The notes below the pieces were generated by a model, which saw nothing but the letters and a program-made list of their open reading frames with translations, made no database searches and was not told the DNA's origin. This document shows positions 16,602-25,491 of a stretch of DNA of 64,000 nt, piece by piece. The stretch lies in the NCBI GenBank assembly GCA_963676075.2, contig CAXXNZ010000004.1:186001-250000 (forward strand), read 5' to 3'. How positions within the stretch are numbered: position 1 is the first letter of the stretch; each line of letters begins with the position of its first letter. The position numbers and the translations under genes were made by a program. The stretch is from JAHJQZ01 sp963676075 (GTDB lineage Bacteria; Pseudomonadota; Alphaproteobacteria; Rhizobiales; Devosiaceae).

Positions 16602-17263
16602 CCGCTTTGGGTCCATACACGTCATTTGCAACGGTCTGAGATGGCGTGACGCGCCTGAGGTCTATGGACCCCACAAGACACTCTACAACCGCTTCGTTCG
16701 ATGGTCACGAAAGGGCGTCTTTGACCGAATATTCAGCGGCTTGGTAATTGGCACCCCAGAACCGGATATTGTCATGATTGACGCCACGCATCTGAAAGCG
16801 CTCCGAACTGCCTGTAGCCTGGCAAGAAAGGGGTTGTTCCTCGCCGTATCGGGCGAACAAAGGTCGGCCTGAACGGCAGACTGCATGCGCTCTGTGACGA
16901 GAAGGGCAGACCGATTGTACTCTGCTTGAGTGAAGGCCAGCTATCAGATCATGTGAGAGCTAATTGATCTATCCGGCAATGCCGAATGCTAACGTGCTGA
17001 TCGGCGATAAGGGCTATGGCAGCGATGAGTTCCGCGATGCGCTGATAGCTCGCAAGATCAAAGCCTGCATCCTACCTCGGCAAGGCCGAAGCGCACCGCA
17101 CAGTTATTCCAAGACACTATACAAGCAGCGTCACAGGATCGAGAACATGTTCGCAAAGTTGAAGGACTGGCGGCGTGTCGCAACCAGATACGATCGTTGC
17201 GCACATACATTCATGTCGTCGATCTGTATCGCAGCGACAGCCATCTTCTGGATCAATCAATGA
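16587..17263 (+). pseudogene. Degraded IS5-family transposase
   Basis: Three frames together give an IS5-family DDE transposase: DRFGSIHVICNGLRWRDAP...YGPHKTLYNRFVRW and MIDATHLKA in the first; RTKVGLNGRLHALCDEKGRP in the second, ending at a stop near 16966; and NVLIGDKGYGSDEFRDAL, then KDWRRVATRYDRCAHTF, in the third. At least two frameshifts (near 16855 and 16965) and loss of about 40 N-terminal residues make it non-functional. The left end of the element is missing and runs directly into the 3' end of the KAP gene. I could not identify terminal inverted repeats. Confidence 0.88.
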
Positions 17264-17532
17264 GTCCTGAGCCTAGCGAACAAGCACACCCGAAAAGCAG
17301 CCTGTATTCGGCCCGAAAGTCGATGTCCTGCCGACCAGCTCGAGCCTTTGTCATTTGTTGCCCAAGTGCTTAGGCCGCAATTAATATGTTTTCGGTATTT
17401 ATTTCGGCGCGTCGCATATTTGTACGCGGATACGCATTGCGTCGCCTTTTCGGTGCCAAATCTTCCGGCCTGCGCCCCGCACCAGGAACCGGAGTCTTGC
17501 GAACGAAATATCCAGCACTGGAGGCTGGCGTC

Positions 17533-19446
17533 ATGCGCTTCACAATACCTCTCAAACTACTCACTCTGATCGCGGTTTCTATCGTGGTTCTCATTGTCGC
17601 TATGGGTTTCCAGCTTGCCGGACTTCACGACCGGATGTGGGCAGACCGCGAGGAAATGCTCAAGGCTCAGGTCGACGCAGCGACAACCATTATCGCCGGC
17701 TATGAAGAACGCAGCCGGAATGGCGAGATGAGCGTCGAGGATGCGAAACTCAGTGCACGGGACGCTTTGCGCTTCATCCGCTACGGCAACAACGACTACC
17801 TGTTCATCTACGACCACGAAGGCAATCGCGTCATGCATGCGGACCCCAACAAGGAGGGGACGAATGCATGGCAGAGCAAGGATCCAACCGGTCTGTTTCA
17901 CGTCCAGGCGATGATTGCATCCGGCATCGCTGGCGGCGGATTCACCCAATATCTGACCGAGCGTTTGGGCGAGACCGGGGTTGGCGAAAAGGTTCCCAAG
18001 CTCACCTACGCGCTTGAGTTCAAACCCTGGGGCTGGATCACCGTCACAGGTGTCTACATCGACGACCTGGAAGCTGCGTTCCAGACTGAAATACTCAAGA
18101 CACTCGCCTCGCTCGGTGGGGCATTGCTCCTGCTGATTGGCGTCGCCGTCCCGTTGACCCGCTCCCTGACCAAGCCGATTGCCCGGATAACCGGCAATAT
18201 GAAGCAACTCGCTGACGGCAATCTGGAGACCGAGATCATCGGCCTCGGTCGCAAGGACGAGATCGGCGAGATGGCGCGCGCCGTCGAGGTGTTCAAGGAA
18301 AATGGCCGCAAGGTCAAACAGATGACGGCTGCCGAAATCGAAGCCGAGGAACGCCGCACGAACGAGCGCGCCGTGATGATGCAGGAACTGCAGCGCGAGT
18401 TCGGCGCCGTCGTCGATGCGGCGATTGCCGGCGATTTCGGCAAGCGGGTCGAGACAGAGTTCCCCGATGCCGAGCTCAATGCTCTGGCCGGAAGCGTCAA
18501 CAATCTGGTCGAGACTGTCGATCGCGGCATTGGCGAAACCGGCACGGTCCTGGCTGCACTTGCCGAGACCGACCTGACCCATCGCGTCAGCGGAAGCTAC
18601 CAGGGCGCCTTCAACAAGCTCAAGACCGACACCAATGCGGTCGCCGACAAGCTCACCGAGGTCGTCAGCCAGATCAAGGAAACCTCTCGCGGTCTCAAGG
18701 TGGCGACGGGCGAGATTCTGTCGGGCGCCAACGATTTGTCCGAACGCACGACCAAGCAGGCCGCGACCATCGAGGAAACCTCGGCGGCCATGGAACAGCT
18801 GGCCCACACTGTCATGGACAATGCCAAAAAGGCCGGCACGGCATCCGGGCAGGCCAGCGTCGCCTCGCAGACTGCTGAGGAAGGCGGGCATGTCATGGCT
18901 GAGGCCAACCAGGCGATGGAACGGATCTCGGCGTCTTCTGCCAAGATCTCCAACATCATCGGCATGATCGACGACATCGCCTTCCAGACCAACCTTCTGG
19001 CGCTCAACGCTTCGGTCGAAGCAGCGCGGGCCGGCGAGGCGGGCAAGGGCTTTGCCGTTGTCGCTATTGAGGTCCGGCGTCTGGCCCAATCGGCTGCCGA
19101 GGCCAGCTCCGAGGTCAAGGTTCTGATCGAGCAGTCGGGCGAAGAGGTTGCGGGCGGGACCAGACTCGTCTCCGAGGCAGCCGACAAGCTGTCGGCCATT
19201 CTCGAAGCGGTCCGGGCGAATGCCGGACAGATGGAAGAGATCGCCCGAGACAGCCGTGAGCAGGCGTCCTCGATCGAGGAGGTCAATGTGGCGGTCCGTC
19301 AGATGGATGAGATGACGCAGCACAACGCAGCGCTCGTCGAGGAAACCAATGCCGCCATCGAGCAGACCGAAAGCCAGGCGTCCGAGCTCGACATGATCGT
19401 CGACGTGTTCACGATCAATGCGTCACCGGCGCTGAAAGCCGCCTGA
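17533..19446 (+). CDS. Methyl-accepting chemotaxis protein with periplasmic Cache domain
   Basis: A 637-residue chemoreceptor. Order: cytoplasmic start and first transmembrane helix (about residues 5-28), a single-Cache-type periplasmic sensor containing YLFIYDHEGNRVMHADP, a second helix (about 195-215), a HAMP domain (TKPIARITGNMKQLADGN), then the coiled-coil signalling domain whose hairpin tip reads FQTNLLALNASVEAARAGE. It should bind a small ligand, possibly a carboxylate, and signal to CheA/CheW. The ATG at 17533 with GGAGG nearby is chosen because the frame upstream to 17386 codes for a basic, unconserved leader. The C-terminus has no CheR/CheB-tethering pentapeptide. It lies immediately beyond the accessory segment. 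Confidence 0.9.
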   Translation: MRFTIPLKLLTLIAVSIVVLIVAMGFQLAGLHDRMWADREEMLKAQVDAATTIIAGYEERSRNGEMSVEDAKLSARDALRFIRYGNNDYLFIYDHEGNRVMHADPNKEGTNAWQSKDPTGLFHVQAMIASGIAGGGFTQYLTERLGETGVGEKVPKLTYALEFKPWGWITVTGVYIDDLEAAFQTEILKTLASLGGALLLLIGVAVPLTRSLTKPIARITGNMKQLADGNLETEIIGLGRKDEIGEMARAVEVFKENGRKVKQMTAAEIEAEERRTNERAVMMQELQREFGAVVDAAIAGDFGKRVETEFPDAELNALAGSVNNLVETVDRGIGETGTVLAALAETDLTHRVSGSYQGAFNKLKTDTNAVADKLTEVVSQIKETSRGLKVATGEILSGANDLSERTTKQAATIEETSAAMEQLAHTVMDNAKKAGTASGQASVASQTAEEGGHVMAEANQAMERISASSAKISNIIGMIDDIAFQTNLLALNASVEAARAGEAGKGFAVVAIEVRRLAQSAAEASSEVKVLIEQSGEEVAGGTRLVSEAADKLSAILEAVRANAGQMEEIARDSREQASSIEEVNVAVRQMDEMTQHNAALVEETNAAIEQTESQASELDMIVDVFTINASPALKAA

Positions 19447-19460
19447 CGCGGCTGCAACAC

Positions 19461-19497
19461 GGGGCGCGGAACCGCAGGAACCGCGCCCCTTGCCTTT
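19461..19497 (+). terminator. Probable terminator after the chemoreceptor gene
   Basis: GGGGCGCGG at 19461-19469 pairs with CCGCGCCCC at 19481-19489, followed by a short T-containing tail (TTGCCTTT). The tail is weaker than ideal. Confidence 0.6.
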
Positions 19498-19607
19498 CCT
19501 GGATTACGCTCCTATAACCCCGGCTTCGAACCGGGTGCGCCGGCCAAAAGGCATGCCGTGCGGGCCCAATAATGCTTATCCCTGCGGGATTATCGAAAGA
19601 GAGCAAA

Positions 19608-19808
19608 ATGCCGAAGATGAAGACCAAGTCGGGCGCCAAGAAGCGCTTCAAGATGACGGCGTCTGGCAAGGTGAAGTCCGGCGTCGCCGGCAAGCGCCAC
19701 CGCCTGATCAGTCACAATGCCAAATACATCCGCACCAACCGCGGCACCAAGGTGCTGACGGAAGCGGATGCGGGCATCGTGAAAAAGTACATGCCGTACA
19801 ACCGCTAA
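19608..19808 (+). CDS. rpmI: 50S ribosomal protein L35
   Basis: A 66-residue, very basic protein with the L35 signature MPKMKTKSGAKKRFKMT and the C-terminal LVKKYMPY-like end (IVKKYMPYNR). It is a component of the large ribosomal subunit. The ATG at 19608 follows GAGAGCAAA and is preferred over the earlier in-frame ATG. rplT follows after 21 bases; infC, the usual third partner, is not adjacent here. Confidence 0.97.
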   Translation: MPKMKTKSGAKKRFKMTASGKVKSGVAGKRHRLISHNAKYIRTNRGTKVLTEADAGIVKKYMPYNR

Positions 19809-19829
19809 CGCCACGGAAGGAGCAAGCAC

Positions 19830-20231
19830 ATGGCTCGCGTCAAACGAGGCGTTACCAATCACGCCCGTCACAAAAAGACATTCAAGGCCGCCGAGGGCTA
19901 CTACGGCCGCCGCAAGAACACCATCCGCACCGCCAAGGCGGCCGTGGACAAGGCCGGCCAGTACGCTTATCGCGACCGCCGCGCCAAGAAGCGCAATTTC
20001 CGCTCCCTGTGGATCCAGCGCATCAACGCCGCCGTGCGTTCGCACGGAATGACCTATGGCCGATTTATCGACGGCCTCGGCAAGGCCGAGATCGCCGTTG
20101 ACCGCAAGGTTCTGTCGGATCTGGCGATCCGCGAGCCGGAGGCCTTCGAAGTTCTCGTCGCCAAGGCGAAGGCCGCGCTCGGTTATCTCGAAGGCGTGGA
20201 AAAGACCACGCACGAGCGGATTTCCGCGTAA
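19830..20231 (+). CDS. rplT: 50S ribosomal protein L20
   Basis: A 133-residue basic protein matching L20 over its full length (MARVKRGVTNHARHKKTF; FRSLWIQRINAAVR; YGRFIDGLGKA). It binds 23S rRNA early in 50S assembly. GGAAGGAG precedes the ATG. It is co-transcribed with rpmI; the pheS operon begins 120 bases on. Confidence 0.97.
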   Translation: MARVKRGVTNHARHKKTFKAAEGYYGRRKNTIRTAKAAVDKAGQYAYRDRRAKKRNFRSLWIQRINAAVRSHGMTYGRFIDGLGKAEIAVDRKVLSDLAIREPEAFEVLVAKAKAALGYLEGVEKTTHERISA

Positions 20232-20351
20232 GCGCCACCTTAGGCACCACTGCCGAGGCCAAATCAGAGGCTCTGCTTCACCCCGAGGGGTGGCGCGGGG
20301 CCTTTTGCTTGTCTACAACCACTCCGCGCAAACGCCTTTTTGGAATCCGCC

Positions 20352-21479
20352 ATGACCTCTACCGACCTCGACACCCTCAAAGCCGACCTCCTCATCCAGA
20401 TCGCCGCCGCCGATGACGCGGCCGCGCTCGACGCCGTGCGCGTCGGGGCACTCGGCAAGAAAGGCTCTGTCTCGGCCCTTTTGGCAACGCTCGGCAAGAT
20501 GACCCCCGACGAGCGCAAGGAGATGGGACCGGCCATCAACGGGCTGAAGACCGAAATCGCCAAGACCATCGAGACGCGCGGCGCCGAACTGAAGGCCAAG
20601 GCGCTCGAGGCGCGGCTTGCCGCCGAGCGCGTCGATGTCACCCTGCCCCTGCCCAAGACGCCAACGGCGAAGGGCCGCATCCACCCGGTCAGCCAGGTGC
20701 TCGACGAGTTGACGGCGATCTTCTCCGACATGGGCTTCTCGATTGCCGAAGGTCCGGACATCGAGACCGATTATTTCAACTTCACCGCGCTCAATTTCCC
20801 CGAAGGCCATCCGGCCCGGGAGATGCACGACACGTTCTTCCTCAAGCCCGGCGCCGACGGTGAACGCAAGCTGCTGCGCACCCACACCTCGCCGGTGCAG
20901 ATCCGCTCGATGCTGAGGACCAACGAGGGCGCGCCGGCGCCGTGGGTCTCGACCGCCATCGAGCCGCCGATCCGCATCATCGCGCCCGGCCGCACCTATC
21001 GCCACGACAGCGACCAGACCCACACGCCGATGTTCCATCAGGTCGAGGGCCTCGTCATCGACAAGGGCAGCCATATCGGGCAGTTGCGCTGGGTGCTCGA
21101 AACCTCGCTCGCCGCCTTCTTCGAGGTCGACCACGTCAACACCCGCTTCCGCCCCAGCTTCTTCCCCTTCACCGAGCCGTCGATGGAAGTCGACGTGCAA
21201 TGCGACCGCTCCGGTTCGGAAATCCGCATCGGCGAGGGCAATGACTGGCTCGAAATCCTCGGCTGCGGCATGGTCCACCCCAATGTCTTGCGCAATTGCG
21301 GCCTCGATCCCGATGTCTACCAGGGCTTCGCCTGGGGCCTCGGCATCGACCGCATCGCCATGCTGAAATATGGCATGCCGGACCTCAGGGCCTTCTTCGA
21401 TGCCGATCAGCGCTGGATCGACCACTACGGCTTCCGTCCGCTCGATCTGCCGACCCTGTTCGGCGGGCTGGCGAACTGA
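20352..21479 (+). CDS. pheS: Phenylalanine-tRNA ligase alpha subunit
   Basis: The 375-residue catalytic alpha subunit of the alpha2-beta2 synthetase charging tRNA-Phe. It has the N-terminal coiled coil that binds tRNA, then the class II core: GPDIETDYFNFTALN, MHDTFF, the motif-2 region RTYRHDSDQTHTPMFHQ, and motif 3 GFAWGLGIDRIAM. The ATG at 20352 (MTSTDLD) fits family starts; 20340 is an in-frame alternative. It is the first gene of a five-gene, tightly packed unit ending in pheT. The 120 bases after rplT contain a CACCCC-GA-GGGGTG hairpin that might attenuate transcription. Confidence 0.97.
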   Translation: MTSTDLDTLKADLLIQIAAADDAAALDAVRVGALGKKGSVSALLATLGKMTPDERKEMGPAINGLKTEIAKTIETRGAELKAKALEARLAAERVDVTLPLPKTPTAKGRIHPVSQVLDELTAIFSDMGFSIAEGPDIETDYFNFTALNFPEGHPAREMHDTFFLKPGADGERKLLRTHTSPVQIRSMLRTNEGAPAPWVSTAIEPPIRIIAPGRTYRHDSDQTHTPMFHQVEGLVIDKGSHIGQLRWVLETSLAAFFEVDHVNTRFRPSFFPFTEPSMEVDVQCDRSGSEIRIGEGNDWLEILGCGMVHPNVLRNCGLDPDVYQGFAWGLGIDRIAMLKYGMPDLRAFFDADQRWIDHYGFRPLDLPTLFGGLAN

Positions 21480-21480
21480 G

Positions 21481-21876
21481 ATGCCCCTCCCCGACCGCTA
21501 CAAGGACGCGGTGCAGTTTGCGTTCGGCGATTCCCCGGAACTCGCCGACGAATTGCTGGCGCTCGTCCTCAGCGGCAAGAAGACGGCGACCTGCGGTGCG
21601 CTGCGCGATATCGAGGCCGGCGAACCGATGCCTGTTGTCGGACGCCGCGATGTCGTGCTCGACGGGCGCGGCAAGCCGGCCTGCGTGCTCGAAACAATCG
21701 AAGTCACGCAATGCCGCTTTGACGACGTGCCGGAGGACTTCGCCGTCGCCGAGGGCGAAGGCCCCTACGACGAATGGCGCGCCGGCCATATCGAATTCTT
21801 CACCCGCAATGGCGGCTGGTCCGGCGATCTGATGCTGGTCTGCGAACGCTTCCGGCTGGTGGAGGTTATCGAATGA
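21481..21876 (+). CDS. ASCH-domain protein
   Basis: A 131-residue soluble protein with an ASCH (PUA-like, RNA-binding) fold: LALVLSGKKTATCGALRD near residues 24-40, GKPACVLETIEV and the FDDVPEDFAVAEGEG stretch. Similar E. coli YqfB-type proteins have been reported to hydrolyse N4-acetylcytidine, which is one candidate activity. It starts one base after the pheS stop and its end overlaps the next gene by four bases (ATGA), so it is translated as part of the phe operon. Confidence 0.85.
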   Translation: MPLPDRYKDAVQFAFGDSPELADELLALVLSGKKTATCGALRDIEAGEPMPVVGRRDVVLDGRGKPACVLETIEVTQCRFDDVPEDFAVAEGEGPYDEWRAGHIEFFTRNGGWSGDLMLVCERFRLVEVIE

Positions 21877-22508
21877 CCCACATCTCCGCCGAACCCGTGA
21901 GCTTCGTCGTTACCGACATCGAAACGGACGGCCATTCGCCGCTGCGCAACTCGATGCTGAGCTTTGCCAGCGTCGCCATCGATTACGAGGGCAACGAACT
22001 CGGCACGTTCGAAGCCAACCTTATTCCGCGCGCCGACCGCACCACCGACCCGCTCACCATGGACTGGTGGCAGACCCAGCCTGAAGCCTGGGCGGCGGCG
22101 ACCGCCGATCCCGAGCGCCCCGAGGACGTCATGCCCGCCTATGCCGATTGGGTCGAGGCGCTACCGGGTTATCGCGCCTTCACTGCCGCACCGCTGATGT
22201 TCGACGGGGCATGGATGGACCATTATCTCGACACCTACGCTGAGACCCGCGCCTTGGGCGGCCCCTACACTGGCAGGCAGATCTTCCGTGGCGGCGGGGT
22301 GTGCCTTTACACCATGGCCGGCGCCCTGCGCGGCCAGGACTATCTCAACTGGGGCATGCAGCGCGCACCGAAATCCTGGTACGGCGACATTCCGCATTCC
22401 CACAAGGCAATCGACGACGCCCGCGGTTTTGCCAATGTCCTGGTGAAACTGTTCGAGATGAATGCTGAACTGCCGAAGATCGACAACGAGACAGGGGCAT
22501 ACGCATGA
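21873..22508 (+). CDS. DEDD-type 3'-5' exonuclease-like protein
   Basis: A 211-residue soluble protein of the RNase H-like DEDDh superfamily. The first acidic pair is in VVTDIETDGHSP (residues 10-21), further acidic residues lie in FDGAWMDHYLD, and the C-terminal HKAIDDARGFA supplies the His and Asp of the DEDDh site. It is closest in look to the Rv2179c-like 3'-5' exoribonuclease group. The start overlaps the ASCH gene stop, and its stop overlaps the next gene by four bases. Position in the phe operon suggests a tRNA or RNA-processing task, which is inference. Confidence 0.8.
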   Translation: MTHISAEPVSFVVTDIETDGHSPLRNSMLSFASVAIDYEGNELGTFEANLIPRADRTTDPLTMDWWQTQPEAWAAATADPERPEDVMPAYADWVEALPGYRAFTAAPLMFDGAWMDHYLDTYAETRALGGPYTGRQIFRGGGVCLYTMAGALRGQDYLNWGMQRAPKSWYGDIPHSHKAIDDARGFANVLVKLFEMNAELPKIDNETGAYA

Positions 22509-22891
22509 AACGGGCACTGATCTGCGCCGCAGCGATGCTTGCAACCACACCGCCGGCGTTCGCCGAGGACGGCACCTATCGCTGCATGGTCGAAAAGGTC
22601 ACCCATTGGTCCGGCGATCGGGCCGGCACCGTCGATTCCCTGCCGCCGAGCGAATACGAGATCGGCTTTGTGATCACGCCCGACAGCGAATGGGCCAGAT
22701 CGATCACCAGCGGTGAACGTTTCAGCATTGAGCATCAGCCGAATGAAACCGATCAGCTGCTCGTCACCCGCGAGGACGGTCGATTTAGCATGCGCATCGA
22801 TCTCGATGCGCGCCCATTGCAATTCGCCGGCCTTGGCACCACCGCCCTGATGACCGGCACCTGTTTCTTCGAACCCCGGACGACAAAATGA
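22505..22891 (+). CDS. Small exported protein of unknown function
   Basis: A 128-residue protein with a clear Sec signal peptide (MKRALICAAAMLATTPPAFA, cleavage after AFA). The mature ~108 residues contain two Cys residues, near the mature N-terminus (YRCMV) and near the C-terminus (GTCFF), which could form a disulfide in the periplasm. I do not recognise a family. It is embedded by four-base overlaps between the exonuclease gene and pheT, an odd location for a secreted protein. Confidence 0.75.
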   Translation: MKRALICAAAMLATTPPAFAEDGTYRCMVEKVTHWSGDRAGTVDSLPPSEYEIGFVITPDSEWARSITSGERFSIEHQPNETDQLLVTREDGRFSMRIDLDARPLQFAGLGTTALMTGTCFFEPRTTK

Positions 22892-25296
22892 AATTCACCA
22901 TCGACTGGCTCAAGGATCACCTCGAAACTGACGTCCCGGCCGAAACCATCATCGACACCCTGACAACCATCGGTCTCGAGGTCGACACGGTTGAGGATCA
23001 GGCCAAGCTCCTCGAACCCTTCGTCGTTGCGCATGTCATCGAAGCGAAACCGCATCCCAATTCAGATCACCTCAATCTCTGTCTGGTCGATGACGGCAGC
23101 GGCACGCCGATCAAGGTCGTGTGCGGCGCGCCCAACGCCAAGACCGGCATGAAGGGCGTGTTCGCACCCGTAGGCACCTATATCCCGGGCACCGATTTCA
23201 CCCTTTCCAAAGGCATGATCCGCGGCGAGGAGTCCAATGGCATGTTGTGCTCTGAGCGCGAACTGCTGCTCTCGGACGACCACGATGGCATCATCGAACT
23301 GCCAGACGATGCCCCGGTCGGCACGCGCTATGTCGATTACAAGAAGCTCGGCGGCGTCGTCATCGATGTCGAGCTGACGCCCAATCGGGGCGACTGCACC
23401 GGCATTTTCGGCATTGCCCGCGACCTGGCAGCGGCGGGGATCGGCGATCTCAAGGATCATGCCATCATGCCGGTTCCGGCGACGGCGGGCGAAACCACCA
23501 TCCCGATCGAGCTGCGCTTCGAAGGCGACCCGAACGCCGCCTGCAAGATGTTTGCCGGACGCCTGGTCAAGAACGTCAGGAACGGCCCCTCGCCGCAATG
23601 GCTTCAGGACCGGCTGCGCGCCGTCGGTCTTCGCCCGATCAACGCGCTTGCCGATATCACCAATTATATCAGCCAGGAGCGCGGACGGCCGCTGCACGTT
23701 TATGACGCCGACAAGATCACCGGCACCATCCACGCGCGCATGGGCAAGAAGGGCGAAAGCTTCAACGGTCTCGACGACAAGCCGCACGAGGTCGACGAGA
23801 CCATGTGCGTCATCGCCGAAGAGGCCGGCGTTCTGGGCCTGGGTGGCATCCTTGGCGGCGAGGAAAGCTCGTGCACCGAGGAAACGACAAACGTCCTGAT
23901 CGAATGCGCCTGGTTCGACCCGGTCTCCGTCGCCCAGACAGGCCGCAAGACCGGCATCGTCTCCGACGCCCGCTACCGTTTCGAGCGCTATGTCGATCCG
24001 AACTTCGTCAAGCCGGGCATCGAACTGGCGACCAAAATGGTTCTGGACCTGTGCGGCGGCGAGCCGTGCGAAGTCCGCATCGCCGGCGGCATCGAGGCGC
24101 CGGAAGTAGTCGTCGATTTTCCGCTGCATGAAGTCCAGCGCCTGACAGGACTGAAGGTGCCCTTCGCCGAGATCAAGACCATCCTGACCCGTCTCGGCTT
24201 CTGGGTCTCGGGCTCCGGCGAAGTGGTCAAGGTCGCGGTGCCGTCCTGGCGTCCTGACGTGACCCAGAAGGCAGACATCGTCGAAGAGGTCATGCGCATG
24301 GTCGGCGTCGACCGCGTGCCGGTCGAGCCGCTCGAGCGGCTGGTGCCGGTGGCCGAAAAGATGCTGACGCCTCTGCAGAACCGCAAGCGCCTTGCCCGTC
24401 GGGCCTTGGCGGCGCGCGGCCTCGACGAGGCGGTCACCTGGTCGTTCATTTCCGCCTCCGAGGCCGAGGCCTTTGGCGGCGGCGGCGAGACGCTGAAGCT
24501 GGCCAATCCGATCGCCTCGGAGCTGACCGACATGCGGCCCTCGCTGCTTCCCGGGCTCATCAACGCCGTCAAGCGCAACCAGTCCCGCGCCATCTCCGAT
24601 CTCGGCCTGTTCGAGGTCGGTCAGGTCTTTGTTGACGACACCCCGGCTGGCCAGCGTATCCATGCCACCGCCATCCGCGCCGGATCCGGTCCGCGCACAT
24701 GGCGCGGCGACGTCCATCCGGTCGACGTCTTCGACATCAAGGCCGACCTTGCTGCGCTGCTCGACGCCCTCGGCTTCGACATCGACAACCTGCAGATCGT
24801 CGCCGAGCCGGCGTCCTGGGCCCATCCGGGCCGCGGTGGACGCCTGCAGCTCGGGCCGAAGAACATCTTCGCCTGGTTCGGCGAACTGCACCCGGCGCTT
24901 GTCCACGACATGGACATCGAAGGCCCGGTCGTCGGCTTCGAACTCGATCTCGGCGCCTTGCCGGAACCGAAGAAAAAGTCGACCCGCACCAAGCCGCAAC
25001 TGCAGCTCTCCGGCCTGATGCCGCTGACGCGCGATTTTGCCTTCGTCGTCGATGCCCATGTGTCGGCGGCGACGATCCTCAAGGCCGCGCAGGCCGCCGA
25101 CAAGAAGCTCATCACCGGCGCCAATGTCTTCGACATTTACGAAGGCGAGCATGTCGGGGAAGGCAAGAAGTCGGTCGCCATCGAAGTGAGCCTGCAGCCG
25201 CGCGACAAGACGCTGACCGACGAGGACATCGAAACGGTAACCACCGCCATCGTCAACGGCGTCACCAAGGCCACCGGCGGTGTGCTGCGCGGATAA
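22888..25296 (+). CDS. pheT: Phenylalanine-tRNA ligase beta subunit
   Basis: The 802-residue beta subunit of PheRS. From the N-terminus: EMAP-like tRNA-binding domain with VAHVIEAKPHPNSDHLNLC, the B3/B4 editing domain, a B5 domain (KVAVPSWRPDV region about residue 450), the catalytic-like core, and the C-terminal ferredoxin-like anticodon-binding domain (FVVDAHVSAATI...EVSLQPRDKTLTDEDI). Length is normal. Its ATG overlaps the upstream exported-protein gene by four bases. It ends the operon; a GC-rich palindromic region follows. Confidence 0.97.
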   Translation: MKFTIDWLKDHLETDVPAETIIDTLTTIGLEVDTVEDQAKLLEPFVVAHVIEAKPHPNSDHLNLCLVDDGSGTPIKVVCGAPNAKTGMKGVFAPVGTYIPGTDFTLSKGMIRGEESNGMLCSERELLLSDDHDGIIELPDDAPVGTRYVDYKKLGGVVIDVELTPNRGDCTGIFGIARDLAAAGIGDLKDHAIMPVPATAGETTIPIELRFEGDPNAACKMFAGRLVKNVRNGPSPQWLQDRLRAVGLRPINALADITNYISQERGRPLHVYDADKITGTIHARMGKKGESFNGLDDKPHEVDETMCVIAEEAGVLGLGGILGGEESSCTEETTNVLIECAWFDPVSVAQTGRKTGIVSDARYRFERYVDPNFVKPGIELATKMVLDLCGGEPCEVRIAGGIEAPEVVVDFPLHEVQRLTGLKVPFAEIKTILTRLGFWVSGSGEVVKVAVPSWRPDVTQKADIVEEVMRMVGVDRVPVEPLERLVPVAEKMLTPLQNRKRLARRALAARGLDEAVTWSFISASEAEAFGGGGETLKLANPIASELTDMRPSLLPGLINAVKRNQSRAISDLGLFEVGQVFVDDTPAGQRIHATAIRAGSGPRTWRGDVHPVDVFDIKADLAALLDALGFDIDNLQIVAEPASWAHPGRGGRLQLGPKNIFAWFGELHPALVHDMDIEGPVVGFELDLGALPEPKKKSTRTKPQLQLSGLMPLTRDFAFVVDAHVSAATILKAAQAADKKLITGANVFDIYEGEHVGEGKKSVAIEVSLQPRDKTLTDEDIETVTTAIVNGVTKATGGVLRG

Positions 25297-25315
25297 CCGG
25301 TCACTATCTTGCTTC

Positions 25316-25471
25316 CCTCCCCCTTGTGGGGAGGGACGTCGAACAGGACTTGGCCCTTGCCAAGTCCGTCGTGAGACAGGGTGGGGGAAGCCCCACGCTC
25401 GGAGCCTGTGGCGCCACCCCACCCGACCCGGCTATGCCGGGCCACCCTCCCCATCAAGGGGAGGGAGAAAG
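25316..25471. repeat. Palindromic mosaic repeat after pheT
   Basis: CCCTCCCCCTTGTGGGGAGGG at the left and CCCTCCCCATCAAGGGGAGGG at the right bracket a central part with a CGGCTATGCCGG hairpin. The type is common between genes in rhizobial genomes. A shortened relative follows the DUF486 gene near 5.55 kb. It may serve as the end structure of the phe operon transcript. Confidence 0.7.
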
Positions 25472-25491
25472 AGGCTAGTGATGGGATCTGA

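Noticed and set aside
17264..17340. Right-end inverted repeat of the IS5 remnant
   Set aside because: GAGCCTAGCG near 17272 is a plausible end, but the left end is missing, so the pairing cannot be confirmed from this sequence.
17557..19323. 588-codon minus-strand open frame over the chemoreceptor
   Set aside because: Codon-bias shadow of the MCP gene; the encoded product is rich in Leu, Asp and Arg with no recognisable domain.
23062..25422. 786-codon minus-strand open frame over pheT
   Set aside because: Shadow frame caused by the high-GC codon bias; pheT is unambiguous on the other strand.
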